From contig JAHHIA010000003.1 of assembly GCA_019359045.1 (NCBI GenBank), positions 248,001-312,000 of the forward strand: 64,000 nt of DNA, written 5' to 3'. The translations under genes and the position numbers were made by a program. The notes under the pieces were generated by a model that was not told where the DNA came from, did not search any database, and was given only the letters and a program-made list of their open reading frames with translations. This stretch comes from Scytolyngbya sp. HA4215-MV1. Lineage in GTDB: Bacteria; Cyanobacteriota; Cyanobacteriia; Leptolyngbyales; Leptolyngbyaceae. Shown piece after piece: positions 45,431 through 54,676 of this stretch (position 1 is the first letter of the stretch; each line of letters opens with the position of its first letter).

Positions 45431-46633
45431 TTATTGTGGATTGGAAAGGGGGATCTGGCTACTGCTGTCCGAAATCTTGTGGCTGCGTAATGCTTGAATC
45501 GTTGAGATCGTGGCTTGAGCCACTTGATCAATCTCTGCTACCGTGTTGAACCGTCCAATGCCAAAACGCAGTGAGGCGTACGCCAAAGCTGGCGATCTTC
45601 CAAGTGCCTGTAGTACATGGGAAGGAGCAATTTTTGCAGAGGTACAGGCAGAACCGGATGAAACTGCAACCACTGATTGCAAACCCAAGTGTAATGCTTG
45701 CCCATCCACTCCTGCCACACTGAAGTTCAAATTGCCCGGTAGCCGTTGGCTGGGATGTCCATTGAGGAAAATACCATCGAGTTGGCTGAGAGTGTGCCAG
45801 AGGCGATCACGGAGGGCTTGAATGCGCTGTGTTTCTACGGTGAGATTGGAGATCGCGAGTTCTATGGCTTTGGCAAAACCAACAATCTGGGGTGTGTAAA
45901 GCGTACCAGAACGCATCCCCCGTTCGTGACCGCCGCCATGCAATTGGGGAGCAAGTTGCACTTTAGGATTGCGCCGTCGTACATACAGTGCGCCAATGCC
46001 TTTGGGTCCGTAAACTTTATGGGCGGTCAGGGACATGAGATCAATTTGCAGGGTCTGCATATCTAAGGGCATTTTACCGATCGCCTGGGCTGCATCGGTA
46101 TGCAATAAAACTTGAGCTTGATGACACAACGCGCCGATCTCTGCTAGAGGTTGCAAGACGCCAATTTCGTTATTAGCAGCCATGACGGAAACCAGGAGGG
46201 TGTCTGGACGCAATGCCGCTTCTAGTGTTGTCAGGTCGAGCAACCCGTCAGATTGGACAGGTAAAATCGTGACTTCAAAACCCAGGGTTGCCAGATAATG
46301 GCAAGGATCGAGCACGGCATTGTGCTCGGTGGCAACTGTCACAATATGGCGACCTTTGTTCAGGTAGGCTTCAGCAACGCCTTTGATTGCCAGATTATTG
46401 GCTTCGGTTGCCCCACTGGTAAAGATAATTTCTTCGGGCGATGCGTGGATGGCGGTTGCGATCGACTGCCGCGCTTTTTGAATGGCTGCGTCTGCGGCCC
46501 AACCGTAAGCATGACTGACACTGGCAGCATTGCCAAAGTGCTGGGTGAAATAGGGGAGCATTTCTGCCAAAACCCGCTCATCCATAGGAGTTGTGGCATG
46601 ACAATCTAAATAGATGGGGAGAGAATTAGACAC
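45431..46633 (-). CDS. Cysteine desulfurase (NifS/IscS type)
   Basis: 400 residues. The PLP-dependent enzyme removes sulfur from cysteine for Fe-S cluster and thio-modification chemistry. The N-terminus PIYLDCHATTPMDERVLAEML is family-diagnostic; the cofactor Lys is in SLTAHKVYGPKGIGALY, and the persulfide Cys in SSGSACTSAKIAPSHVL. The mobile-loop sequence with SGSACTS is group I (IscS/NifS) rather than SufS. GSGATEANNLAI is in the PLP-binding region (seen as TSGATEANNLAI). No iscU, nifU or other Fe-S gene lies nearby, so the specific pathway is undetermined. Confidence 0.95.
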   Translation of the reverse strand: MSNSLPIYLDCHATTPMDERVLAEMLPYFTQHFGNAASVSHAYGWAADAAIQKARQSIATAIHASPEEIIFTSGATEANNLAIKGVAEAYLNKGRHIVTVATEHNAVLDPCHYLATLGFEVTILPVQSDGLLDLTTLEAALRPDTLLVSVMAANNEIGVLQPLAEIGALCHQAQVLLHTDAAQAIGKMPLDMQTLQIDLMSLTAHKVYGPKGIGALYVRRRNPKVQLAPQLHGGGHERGMRSGTLYTPQIVGFAKAIELAISNLTVETQRIQALRDRLWHTLSQLDGIFLNGHPSQRLPGNLNFSVAGVDGQALHLGLQSVVAVSSGSACTSAKIAPSHVLQALGRSPALAYASLRFGIGRFNTVAEIDQVAQATISTIQALRSHKISDSSSQIPLSNPQ

Positions 46634-46672
46634 GGCCAGAATGTCGCTTGACGACTAACATTCACCCAAATT

Positions 46673-47017
46673 TTAACGATCAGTCGGTGGTGATGGCTGG
46701 GTAATTTCTAAAGAGTTCAACTCAACGGGTGTGGGAGGCGAACCGCTGACTTTGAGCAAATTTTCCATGGATAAAAGCCGACGACGATCGAGCCACCGAA
46801 TCTCTCGCTCTAACTTTTCTTGACCCTGCCGGAAAAAGTCGGTTGTGCTGCTACGACTGAGATCGTTAGAAATTCGCTCCACTTCGCCACGGGAAAGTCC
46901 TGAAGGCATGGGTTGTGCCTGTGTAGCTAACGACAACGGAAATAGCCAGGTAGCGAGGGCACACATCAGAGTGATGGTCGTCCAATGGTGCGATCTGATC
47001 TTTAAAGTGCCGTTCAT
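46673..47017 (-). CDS. Small secreted protein, unknown
   Basis: 114 residues from ATG 47017; a TTG at 47035 would add six residues. A signal peptide runs to about residue 36 (TITLMCALATWLFPLSLATQAQ). The mature part is short and charged, with a predicted helix FFRQGQEKLEREIRWLDRRRLLSMENLL, and a Pro-rich end. No family recognised. It is upstream of the cysteine desulfurase only in position: its stop is 39 bp before that gene's start on the same strand, so they may be co-transcribed. Confidence 0.6.
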   Translation of the reverse strand: MNGTLKIRSHHWTTITLMCALATWLFPLSLATQAQPMPSGLSRGEVERISNDLSRSSTTDFFRQGQEKLEREIRWLDRRRLLSMENLLKVSGSPPTPVELNSLEITQPSPPTDR

Positions 47018-47105
47018 AGGATTGAGGGAGGGCAACCGAGAGCAATGGGTCGCCCTTACTCCACCTTAACGTTTCTGATTCAAATCGTCTTCTGCAGACA
47101 AGCGA

Positions 47106-47498
47106 TTAATCGTCGCTTTGGGCATCGCCAAACCGGATGATGTCATCTTCTCCGAGATATTCGCCATTTTGTACTTCAATCATGACCAAGGGAATCACAC
47201 CGGGGTTTTCCACTCGGTGCGGCGTACACATTGGTACATAAGTTGATTGTTTTTGAAGCAACAAAGTCTCTTTGCCATCACAGATCACCTTCGCGGTTCC
47301 TGATACGACGATCCAATGTTCACTGCGATGGTTGTGCATCTGGGTACTGATGTGTCGCCCAGGATGAACTTCAATCCGATTAATCCGATAGTTCGCCCCT
47401 TCTTCTAACAATGTCACGGTGCCCCAAGGGGGGGTGCGCGAAATTTCGGGGTGCCTAGAGGAGTCGTTCAGCGTTTCCTGATTAGTCTGATCGCTCAT
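47106..47498 (-). CDS. Cupin protein (mannose-6-phosphate isomerase type II C-terminal domain)
   Basis: 130 residues, a single cupin barrel. It matches the C-terminal isomerase-like domain of bifunctional GDP-mannose pyrophosphorylases: WGTVTLLEEGANYRINRIEVHPG, then SxQMHNHRSEHWIVVSGTAKVI with the metal-binding His/Glu, and STYVPMCTPHRVENPG. EVQNGEYLGEDDIIRF ends the domain. Stand-alone copies are common in cyanobacteria. It may interconvert fructose- and mannose-6-phosphate, or be a non-catalytic sugar-binding cupin; the sequence does not decide. Confidence 0.9.
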   Translation of the reverse strand: MSDQTNQETLNDSSRHPEISRTPPWGTVTLLEEGANYRINRIEVHPGRHISTQMHNHRSEHWIVVSGTAKVICDGKETLLLQKQSTYVPMCTPHRVENPGVIPLVMIEVQNGEYLGEDDIIRFGDAQSDD

Positions 47499-47700
47499 TG
47501 TTACGGCTGTCTAAACTGCACGTTTCCATCATGCTTGATATTTTCTGGTTGAGGGAAGGGGCGTTCATCGTTTACGGTGCTAGACAGTCAGAATTTACAC
47601 AATCTTTAATGTGCTTCTGGAAAATTTGGCATATTTCCCAGGATTTTAATAAAAATGTTGCTCAGAGAAGAATCTAGACTTGGGGGTGTTTTAGAAGCGC

Positions 47701-48369
47701 TTAGCGATCGACTGAGGGGCGATCGGGGTTCATTTCCGGATAAAACCGTTGCTCCTCAAGCACATATCTCCAAAGGATATTTTGGGGATCTTTGGTTTGT
47801 GACCAGAGGGAGAAATCGGGAGATGTTTTTTTGCGACGAATCGTTGTAGGCGAAAGATTGAGCCGTTCAGCGAGTTGGGCCTGAGTTAATGGATAGCCCA
47901 GATCTTGACCGGAGATCAGGGAACTGGGGGAAGCAGAATAGGCAACAGAAATGCTGTCTACTAGCTCACTATCGGATGACAGGGTTTTCACAGTTTGAAA
48001 ACAATAGATCACATCGCCGTGATCGGTCACCTCAAAGTGAGCTGAGAATTCTTTGGCGCGATCGTCCAAAAACTGTTGAGCATCGCTAGCTGGCAAATGA
48101 GCAGTCATGGCAAAGTCCAAAATGGTGATGCGTCCCCCATTTGCCTGAATGAGTTCGTAAAACAGGGCATTGAAATGTGCTCGACGGGTACTGCGATTTT
48201 GTTGATACCAGTGCCATGCCCACCAGCCCGAACCGATTGCACCTACGGTTAAAAGGAGGGGCAAGAGCAGCCGAATCAGTAGAACGACCAGAACAATCAC
48301 ACCTGCAAAACCCAATAGCTGCCACAGATACTGCTCATTAACTGGTTCATCGGCTTGATTTCTCGTCAT
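47701..48369 (-). CDS. Membrane protein with C-terminal HTH-like segment
   Basis: 222 residues from ATG 48369, which has AAGGTGG just upstream; a GTG at 48417 would add 16 residues. One or two membrane segments at about residues 15-55 (LLGFAGVIVLVVLLIRLLLPLLLTVGAIG). Residues about 60-140 form a mixed domain. The C-terminal part has YPLTQAQLAERLNLSPTTIRRKKTSPDF, a helix-turn-helix-like sequence, followed by FSLWSQTKDPQNILWRYV. No known family. The gene is divergent from the 94-residue protein gene, with a LexA box in between. Confidence 0.75.
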   Translation of the reverse strand: MTRNQADEPVNEQYLWQLLGFAGVIVLVVLLIRLLLPLLLTVGAIGSGWWAWHWYQQNRSTRRAHFNALFYELIQANGGRITILDFAMTAHLPASDAQQFLDDRAKEFSAHFEVTDHGDVIYCFQTVKTLSSDSELVDSISVAYSASPSSLISGQDLGYPLTQAQLAERLNLSPTTIRRKKTSPDFSLWSQTKDPQNILWRYVLEEQRFYPEMNPDRPSVDR

Positions 48370-48439
48370 ATCCACCTTTTCCCACTCGACTGGAAATTTC
48401 CGTGAAATTTCTGACACTGATTGCTCAAAAACAGGCTAA

Positions 48440-48459
48440 TATAATAGTACATTAGTACT
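48440..48459. promoter_or_regulatory. TATAAT element and LexA box between divergent genes
   Basis: TATAAT (48440-48445) is followed immediately by AGTACATTAGTACT (48446-48459), a perfect match to the RGTAC-N3-DGTWCB LexA box and itself nearly palindromic. It lies 52 bp before the 94-residue gene start and 77 bp from the divergent membrane-protein start. A repressor bound here would block a promoter for either gene. Confidence 0.75.
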
Positions 48460-48511
48460 TAATCTTGAGTACTACAAACAATTTTTGTCGTTCTCGCCTG
48501 AGGGTTGAGCC

Positions 48512-48796
48512 ATGGCTGTTGCTGTCCAATTTAGTGTAATTGACGATGGTGAGGGTGGTCGGTTGGGAAAATTGGATGTGCCCAATCGAAAGGTGGCTGA
48601 CTGGATTAATTTTCTTGTTTCTCCTCGTCAACAGGTACACATTATCTCTGCGGAAAGCCGCAGAGGTGGACTCACAATCTGTTTTCAAGCTAGTGATGTC
48701 CTATATGCTTACCTGGACAAAAAACTCAGTCGCTCTACTAAGACTGGTACGACCCAATCTGTGCACCAGACCCTTGAAGCGGTGGTTGCCAGTTAA
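48512..48796 (+). CDS. 94-residue conserved hypothetical protein
   Basis: 94 residues, soluble. The central segment has an alternating beta-strand character (VHIISAESRRGGLTICFQAS) and the C-terminus is Ser/Thr-rich. GAGGGTTGAG precedes the ATG. I associate this with a small cyanobacterial family of unknown role, from memory. Upstream lies TATAAT with a LexA box overlapping the presumed transcription start, so it may be a damage- or redox-controlled gene. The stop is 21 bp from that of the convergent yifB gene. Confidence 0.72.
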   Translation: MAVAVQFSVIDDGEGGRLGKLDVPNRKVADWINFLVSPRQQVHIISAESRRGGLTICFQASDVLYAYLDKKLSRSTKTGTTQSVHQTLEAVVAS

Positions 48797-48817
48797 GGAT
48801 GATTGACAGAGGCTGGG

Positions 48818-50359
48818 CTACTGCATCCGGTCTATGGTGCGGTATTGAATTGCTTCGGCAACATGATGAGTTTGCAACTCCTCTTCGCTGGCGAGATCGG
48901 CGATCGTGCGGGCAACCTTGAGAATGCGATCGCTGGCTCGAACCGAAAGCCCCAGTTTGCGGATAGCGCCTTCCAGCAGATTGCGGGTCGAATCGTCTAG
49001 CTTACACCACTGTCTCAAATGACGGCTTTGTAAATCTGCATTGCACCGGAGAGTGGGCTCTGCTTGAAATCTCAGTTGGGCAAGCGATCGAGCGGACTGA
49101 ACCCGAGATCGAACGGTCGCTGAGTCTTCGCCTTTGGGTTGTTGGGTTATTTCTTCGGGCTTTAAGCGATTGACCGCTACCTGTAAGTCGATACGATCCA
49201 TCAGAGGTCCTGAAAGTCTTGCCCAATATTGCTCTCTTGCTCTCGGTGTACAGGTGCAGGGCTGTACTGAATCACCAAAAAAGCCACAGGGGCAAGGGTT
49301 AGTACTAGCTACTAAGGTAAACTGCGCTGGAAACATGACTGATTGACGAGTGCGTGAGATGCTCACATAGCCGTCTTCTAAAGGCTGCCGTAGAAATTCC
49401 AGCACATCGCGTTTAAATTCAGTCAATTCGTCTAAAAACAAAATTCCCCTGTGAGCAAGCGAAATCTCACCTGGACGCGGAAAACTGCCGCCGCCTACGA
49501 GCGATGGTCCTGATGCTGAGTGATGCGGACTGCGAAAGGGACGAGTGCTAACAAGAGAGCCTTTGTCTTTCAGCAAGCCAGCCACCGAATGCACACGGCT
49601 AATTTCTAGCGCTTCTTCAAAAGTGAGTGCTGGTAAAATGCTGGGTAGTCTTCTTGCTAGCATCGTTTTACCGCTGCCAGGGGGACCGACAAAGATTAGA
49701 TTATGCCCCCCAGCAGCTGCAATTTCTAAAGCCCGTCGAGCATGAGCTTGCCCTTTGACTTCTTTCAGGTCAGGGCCATGAAACTGACTGCGCTCTAATT
49801 CTTGTTTGCCGTCGGTTGCAACGGCAATATGCTGAGTCGGATTCTCTAAGAAGTGACCGACTTCAGATAAGTGTTTGAAGCCAAAAACGGATAGACCTTT
49901 GACGACTGAGGCTTCACGGGCATTGTCGGCAGGAACGACTAGGCTCTTGATCCCCAACCGTTGAGCCGCCGCCGCGATCGCTAAAACACCCGTCACCGGG
50001 CGCAGTGTCCCGTCAAGCGACATCTCTCCTAAAAAAAGGTAGTCTTCTAGCTGTTGTGTGTTGACCTGTTCCGAGGCTGCCAGAATACCAATACAGATGG
50101 GTAGATCAAAGCTAGGACCTTCTTTTCTCAGATCTGCGGGCGTCAGGTTGACGACGATTTTTCGCATCGGGAAGGCATACCCTGCGTTCTTGAGAGCGGC
50201 TCTGACTCGTTCTCGTGATTCTTGTACTGCTGTGTCGGGTAAACCAACGATGACAATGCCGGGCAATCCACCTGATACATCGACTTCTACCCCGACTTGA
50301 ACAGCGTCAATACCGACGAGTGATGCACTCCAAATTCTTGCCAGCATATTTGCTCTCAT
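48818..50359 (-). CDS. YifB/ComM-family AAA ATPase
   Basis: 513 residues. An N-terminal S5-like/Lon-type domain (GLPGIVIVGLPDTAVQESRERVRAALKNAGY) is followed by a Mg-chelatase-like AAA module with Walker A VGPPGSGKTMLARRLPSILP, Walker B ILFLDELTEFKRDVLEFLR, and the C-terminal helical lid. CPCGFFGD near the end of the core (a Cys pair) is characteristic. ComM of naturally competent bacteria promotes branch migration and recombination of transformed DNA; a similar role is plausible here. RecR is encoded 0.7 kb downstream on the other strand, another recombination gene. Confidence 0.94.
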   Translation of the reverse strand: MRANMLARIWSASLVGIDAVQVGVEVDVSGGLPGIVIVGLPDTAVQESRERVRAALKNAGYAFPMRKIVVNLTPADLRKEGPSFDLPICIGILAASEQVNTQQLEDYLFLGEMSLDGTLRPVTGVLAIAAAAQRLGIKSLVVPADNAREASVVKGLSVFGFKHLSEVGHFLENPTQHIAVATDGKQELERSQFHGPDLKEVKGQAHARRALEIAAAGGHNLIFVGPPGSGKTMLARRLPSILPALTFEEALEISRVHSVAGLLKDKGSLVSTRPFRSPHHSASGPSLVGGGSFPRPGEISLAHRGILFLDELTEFKRDVLEFLRQPLEDGYVSISRTRQSVMFPAQFTLVASTNPCPCGFFGDSVQPCTCTPRAREQYWARLSGPLMDRIDLQVAVNRLKPEEITQQPKGEDSATVRSRVQSARSLAQLRFQAEPTLRCNADLQSRHLRQWCKLDDSTRNLLEGAIRKLGLSVRASDRILKVARTIADLASEEELQTHHVAEAIQYRTIDRMQ

Positions 50360-50544
50360 GACCCTTTGGTTAGGGTGCCCATGATCGCGAAGTCCCTATC
50401 AAAAGGTGGCGAGAGAGAAGGGGATCAAGGGTGGAGACAAGATGAGTTTTGAGAAAAGTCGTATGTGAAGCCAGAAAAGGGAAATCACCGCGTAGAATTT
50501 CAACTAGTAGTTTGTTAAGACTGTTAGCGTAATGACGAGGCAGC

Positions 50545-50898
50545 ATGAGCGACGCACCTGAAACAATTTTCAGTAAAATCATTCGTAAAGAAATTCCGAC
50601 AGAAATTGTCTATGAGGACGACCTGGCATTGGCTTTTAAGGATATTGCGCCCCAGGCTCCGGTTCATATTTTGGTGATTCCTAAGCAGCCAATCGCCCAT
50701 CTTTCTGAAGCGGAATCAAAAGACCACGCCTTGATGGGACACTTATTGTTGACGGTCAAACGAGTGGCTGAACAGGCTGGACTGAACAGCCAGGGATATC
50801 GCGTAGTCATTAATACTGGATCTGATGGCGGACAAACAGTTCCCCATCTACATTTACATATTCTAGGAGGGCGGCAAATGGCGTGGCCCCCTGGCTGA
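50545..50898 (+). CDS. HIT-domain protein
   Basis: 117 residues, a Hint-type purine nucleoside phosphoramidase. The nucleotide-binding His triad HxHxH is seen in [19 protein letters not shown], ending the protein as in the family. The N-terminus [39 protein letters not shown] is canonical. GAGG lies 7 nt before the ATG at 50545. RecR follows in the same direction after 157 bp. Confidence 0.95.
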   Translation: MSDAPETIFSKIIRKEIPTEIVYEDDLALAFKDIAPQAPVHILVIPKQPIAHLSEAESKDHALMGHLLLTVKRVAEQAGLNSQGYRVVINTGSDGGQTVPHLHLHILGGRQMAWPPG

Positions 50899-51055
50899 GA
50901 AAGAGAAATCGGCAGCAGATAGCGCTGAATAAAGCCAAGATAGGAAAGAATCTTTTGAGTTTTGGTTGGGATATTGGATTACTGTTGTCCGGTTGCTTCT
51001 TGATCGATCGCTGGTGTCCCATCGTTAGAATAGTGATAGATTCGGAGGTAGACCA

Positions 51056-51652
51056 ACGGTTTATACACGTCCCCTGGCTCGGTTAATTGAGCAACTTCAG
51101 CATTTGCCTGGTGTCGGTCCCAAAACTGCGCAGAGATTGGCACTACATATTCTGAAGCGACCGGAAGCCGAAGTGAAAGCACTGGCTCAAGCGTTGATTG
51201 AAGCAAAACAGCAGGTTGGGCAATGCTCTATCTGCTACCACTTATCGGCTGAACCGGTTTGTGAAATTTGTCGTGCGCCTAATCGGGATAGCGAGACGAT
51301 TTGCGTGGTTGCCGATTCTAGGGATGTCATCGCGCTGGAGAAAACTCGTGAATATCGAGGGAAATATCATGTCTTGGGAGGCTTAATTTCTCCGATCGAT
51401 GGTATGGGACCTGATCAGCTTTATATTCAACCCTTAATCCGACGAGTCAGCCAGCAGAAAATTAAAGAGGTCATTCTTGCAATTAGTCCCAGTATTGAGG
51501 GAGAAACAACGACTCTTTATGTAGGTCACCTCCTTAAGCCGTTCACGCGCGTGACCCGCATTGCCTTTGGATTGCCGATGGGTGGGGATCTGGAATATGC
51601 CGATGAAGTGACTTTAGCGCGGGCATTGGAGGGGCGGCGGGATTTGGATTAG
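51056..51652 (+). CDS. recR: Recombination protein RecR (non-canonical start)
   Basis: The RecFOR-pathway protein that clamps DNA for RecA loading. The HhH region ([19 protein letters not shown]), the four-Cys zinc site ([16 protein letters not shown]) and a Toprim domain ([38 protein letters not shown]) are complete. The conserved N-terminus [13 protein letters not shown] begins at 51059, but no ATG, GTG or TTG lies in frame between the upstream stop (51026) and a TTG at 51104, which would remove this segment. GGAGG (51044-51048) is followed after 7 nt by ACG at 51056, exactly where an ATG would be expected. I infer ACG or another near-cognate codon as start, giving the family length of about 199 residues; a sequence error is the alternative. 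Confidence 0.85.
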   Translation, partial: TVYTRPLARLIEQLQHLPGVGPKTAQRLALHILKRPEAEVKALAQALIEAKQQVGQCSICYHLSAEPVCEICRAPNRDSETICVVADSRDVIALEKTREYRGKYHVLGGLISPIDGMGPDQLYIQPLIRRVSQQKIKEVILAISPSIEGETTTLYVGHLLKPFTRVTRIAFGLPMGGDLEYADEVTLARALEGRRDLD

Positions 51653-51684
51653 AAAAAATTTTGGGAAAAAGCTGATATAACAAT

Positions 51685-51718
51685 CCCCGAGATACCGAAG
51701 GAATTCAGCATCTCGGGG
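51685..51718. terminator. Bidirectional terminator between recR and the receiver gene
   Basis: CCCCGAGAT (51685-51693) pairs with ATCTCGGGG (51710-51718), a 9-bp GC-rich stem between the convergent recR and response-regulator genes. It can serve both transcripts, although the U tract is weak on each side. Confidence 0.7.
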
Positions 51719-51741
51719 GGCTGTATCCAAAAGTTGATGGC

Positions 51742-52299
51742 TTATCTCAATTTTTGTTTGATAAAAGCCAAAATTTGAGCAGTTTGCTTTTTCAAAGCAT
51801 CGACTTCAGCTTGCAGTTTGGCAACTTTAGCGTTGAGTGCTTGGATTTCCGCGGAGCTAGCACCTGTACCTGCGTCTCCACCAACAGGGGCAGCATGGAC
51901 AACTACTGGGGCAGGCGGCATCGATTGAGCAATTCTCATTGCCTGTTTGATGGCATCCACCAGTTGCTTTTGGTCAAAAGGTTTTTCGATAAAAGCGAAC
52001 CGCTCAAAGGGCTCGGGAATTTTCTCGGCGACTTCTTCTTTGCGCCCTGACATCACCACAAGCGGAATTCTTTGCAGTTTCGGTTCTGTCTGCATTTTCT
52101 GAAAAAGTTCCCAACCGCTCATACGGGGCATCAAGAAATCCATCATGATCAGGTTAGGTGACTCTTGGAGCATGATGGTTAGCCCTTCTTGCCCATTCTT
52201 GGCTTCTAGAACTTCAAAATTACCTTTTGGCAGCAGTTCTTGAACCTGCTTTCTGACGGCAAGACTGTCATCAATGACCAAGATTTTCTGAGTTGCCAC
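51742..52299 (-). CDS. CheY-like receiver protein with coiled-coil tail
   Basis: 185 residues. A receiver domain occupies about 1-125: acidic pair in LVIDDSLAV, phospho-Asp in LIMMDFLMPRMSGWEL, Ser in VVMSGRKEE and Lys in FIEKPFD. There is no output domain; after a short Pro/Ala linker the last 40 residues form a heptad-like coiled coil (LNAKVAKLQAEVDALKKQTAQILAFI). Start is GTG at 52299 with GAGGAG 8 nt upstream. It probably couples to a partner protein through the tail. A histidine kinase gene lies 1.3 kb away, beyond lipA. Confidence 0.9.
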   Translation of the reverse strand: MATQKILVIDDSLAVRKQVQELLPKGNFEVLEAKNGQEGLTIMLQESPNLIMMDFLMPRMSGWELFQKMQTEPKLQRIPLVVMSGRKEEVAEKIPEPFERFAFIEKPFDQKQLVDAIKQAMRIAQSMPPAPVVVHAAPVGGDAGTGASSAEIQALNAKVAKLQAEVDALKKQTAQILAFIKQKLR

Positions 52300-52715
52300 G
52301 ACTGAACTCCTCTAGCAGTGACTGAAAATAACAGTAGGAAAAGTAGGGGGATGTTAACTACAGCGATTCGATGGGTTGAATCTTAAGGGTATTATGACGC
52401 CGAGATGGGTGAAAAGTAAGAAACTAACAGAATTTAAGCAATGAAAGCCGTGTTAATAGGATATGCCAAGTTCAGAATTACAGTTACTTTGTTACAGCCT
52501 GCACTAGTGTACCCTTTGTCGGACTCAGTCAGGATGAATGAGTGGGTCAACAGGAAATAAAGTCTAGAGAAGACAGTTTGGAATCCCTTGCGAGGGATTC
52601 ATTGAACTCTTGTCTAGGCTTAGTGAGTTGCTAGAACAAATGTAGGACTTAGAATTTGATGATAACGGCTTTTCGCACTTTGACACCCTGATTTCAGTTT
52701 AGAATTCCCTCTTTT
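52300..52715. promoter_or_regulatory. Divergent intergenic region
   Basis: 416 bp between the receiver gene (minus) and lipA (plus). It holds a compact hairpin GAATCCCT-TGCG-AGGGATTC at 52581-52600 and otherwise nothing I can assign. Promoters for both genes must lie here. Confidence 0.45.
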
Positions 52716-53645
52716 ATGTCAACAGAGATCAATCAACCCTCTCCTTTTGTCACGATCTCGCCGCTGCATCGAGCTGAAATCGAGGCAATGCCAGCATGGC
52801 TGCGCCGCCCGATCGGTAAAGCGAGCGAAATTTCTACAGTGCAGCAAATTGTTAAGCAACGGGGAATTCACACGATTTGTGAGGAAGGACGATGTCCGAA
52901 TCGGGGGGAGTGCTATTCCCAGAAGACGGCAACCTTTTTGTTGATGGGTCCGACTTGCACTCGTGCGTGCGGTTTTTGTCAGGTGGATAAAGGTCATGCT
53001 CCGATGCCGATCGATCCGCAGGAGCCGCAAAAGGTGGCAGAGTCGGTTCAGTTGTTGGGACTGAGCTATGTAGTGTTGACCTCCGTGGCACGGGATGATC
53101 TGCCAGATCAGGGAGCGGGTTGGTTTGTAGCAACGATGGATGCGATTCGTCTAGTGTGTCCTCAAACTCGGATTGAGGTGCTAACGCCTGATTTTTGGGG
53201 GGGAGCCGATGCGGCGGTCATGCAGCAACAACGGATCGCTCAGGTGGTGGCAGCTCGACCAGCTTGCTATAACCATAATTTGGAAACGGTGCGACGATTG
53301 CAGGGGCCGGTGCGGCGGGGGGCAAAGTATGAGCGATCGTTGCGGGTGCTGCAACGGGTGAAGGAGTTTGCTCCTATGACGCCAACCAAGTCTGGTTTGA
53401 TGTTGGGACATGGTGAAACAGAAGCAGAAATTTTAGAAGCACTGGCGGATTTGCGATCGGTGGCGTGCGATCGCGTCACGTTAGGACAATATATGCGTCC
53501 ATCGTTGGAACATTTGCCCGTAAAAAAATATTGGACTCCGGCAGAGTTCGAGCGTCTAGAGAGGATGGCTCGTGAAATGGGATTTTCCCATGTGCGATCG
53601 GGTCCGCTAGTACGAAGTTCTTACCATGCTGGAGAAGAACACTAA
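52716..53645 (+). CDS. lipA: Lipoyl synthase
   Basis: 309 residues. The radical-SAM enzyme inserts two sulfurs into octanoyl-domains to make lipoate for pyruvate dehydrogenase and the glycine cleavage system. The auxiliary cluster motif [12 protein letters not shown] and the radical-SAM motif [13 protein letters not shown] are both present, as is [17 protein letters not shown] and the C-terminal RSSYHAGE (final Ser ligand region). The stop overlaps that of the convergent histidine kinase gene. Cyanobacteria often carry two lipA genes; the second is not in this window. Confidence 0.96.
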   Translation: MSTEINQPSPFVTISPLHRAEIEAMPAWLRRPIGKASEISTVQQIVKQRGIHTICEEGRCPNRGECYSQKTATFLLMGPTCTRACGFCQVDKGHAPMPIDPQEPQKVAESVQLLGLSYVVLTSVARDDLPDQGAGWFVATMDAIRLVCPQTRIEVLTPDFWGGADAAVMQQQRIAQVVAARPACYNHNLETVRRLQGPVRRGAKYERSLRVLQRVKEFAPMTPTKSGLMLGHGETEAEILEALADLRSVACDRVTLGQYMRPSLEHLPVKKYWTPAEFERLERMAREMGFSHVRSGPLVRSSYHAGEEH

Positions 53646-54676
53646 GGGGAGAGCGGTTTTGTTTCAGACAAGACTTCTGCTGTTTCAAAGTGTTTTTGTC
53701 GAATGGGTAGCTCGACTCGAAAGGTCGTTCCTTCACCGGGAGAGGAGCAGCAATAGATTTTGCCCCCGTGAGTTTCGGTAATGATTTGATGACAGATTGA
53801 AAGTCCGAGTCCGGTGCCGAGACCGATGGGTTTAGTGGTGAAAAACGGTTCAAATAAACGTGACTGAATTCCCAAAGCGACCCCCGGACCATTGTCAGAG
53901 ATGCTGATGCAGAGATGGTTGGAGGACAAAAGCCGGGTTTCGATAATGATTTGCTTGGGCTGGGAAATGTCGCTTTCTAAGAGGGCATCGATCGCGTTGC
54001 TGAGCAGGTTCATCATGACCTGGTTAATTTGATTGATATGACACTCTACAGGAGGAATATTGTCGAGTTCCTTTACAATTTCAATTTCTGATTTGTAGCG
54101 GTGCCGTAGTAGAAGGAGTGTGTCTTCGATGCCTTCGTGCAAATCGGCAGCCTTCATTTCTGGTTCATCCAAGCGGTAGAAATTGCGCAGGGTCAGCACG
54201 AGTTCACGTACGCGATCAGCACCCAGTTTCATGGAATCCACAATGCGGGGGAGGTCTTCCTGGATAAATGCAATATCGACGGATTCCAGTGTTGCGACAA
54301 TCGATTCACGGCTATTTCCCTGGTATGCTTGCAACACTTTTAAGAGATCCTGCACATGCTCTTCGATATAGGGCAGATTTCCATAAATAAAGGTAATTGG
54401 GTTATTGATTTCGTGGGCAATGCCTGCCACCATTTGCCCCAACATCGACATTTTTTCCATGTGGGTCAGATGACTTTGCAAATGCTCTAACTGAGTCGTT
54501 AGATGACTGTAGTGTTGCTGCTGATCCTCTAAGCCTTGCGAACTGTGGCGTACTTCTTGCTTGAGAGAATAATTTTCTTTCTCCAGTTTTTGTGCTAACT
54601 CCAGGAGATCGGATAGTAACTTCTCTTGAGGTGCTAAAAGAACCTGAGCCAATATTGAAAAACAAGCATTTGCCAT
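53642..54676 (-). CDS. Sensor histidine kinase without a visible sensor domain
   Basis: 344 residues from ATG 54676; an in-frame start at 54730 would add 18. No membrane segment. Residues about 20-100 form a coiled coil ([16 protein letters not shown]). The H box is [18 protein letters not shown], the N box [17 protein letters not shown]1 ISDNGPGV, and G2 [15 protein letters not shown]. Autophosphorylation and phosphotransfer to a receiver are expected; the receiver protein at 51742 is an obvious candidate by proximity but not proven. The four bases CTAA at 53642-53645 serve as overlapping stops with lipA. Confidence 0.93.
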   Translation of the reverse strand: MANACFSILAQVLLAPQEKLLSDLLELAQKLEKENYSLKQEVRHSSQGLEDQQQHYSHLTTQLEHLQSHLTHMEKMSMLGQMVAGIAHEINNPITFIYGNLPYIEEHVQDLLKVLQAYQGNSRESIVATLESVDIAFIQEDLPRIVDSMKLGADRVRELVLTLRNFYRLDEPEMKAADLHEGIEDTLLLLRHRYKSEIEIVKELDNIPPVECHINQINQVMMNLLSNAIDALLESDISQPKQIIIETRLLSSNHLCISISDNGPGVALGIQSRLFEPFFTTKPIGLGTGLGLSICHQIITETHGGKIYCCSSPGEGTTFRVELPIRQKHFETAEVLSETKPLSP

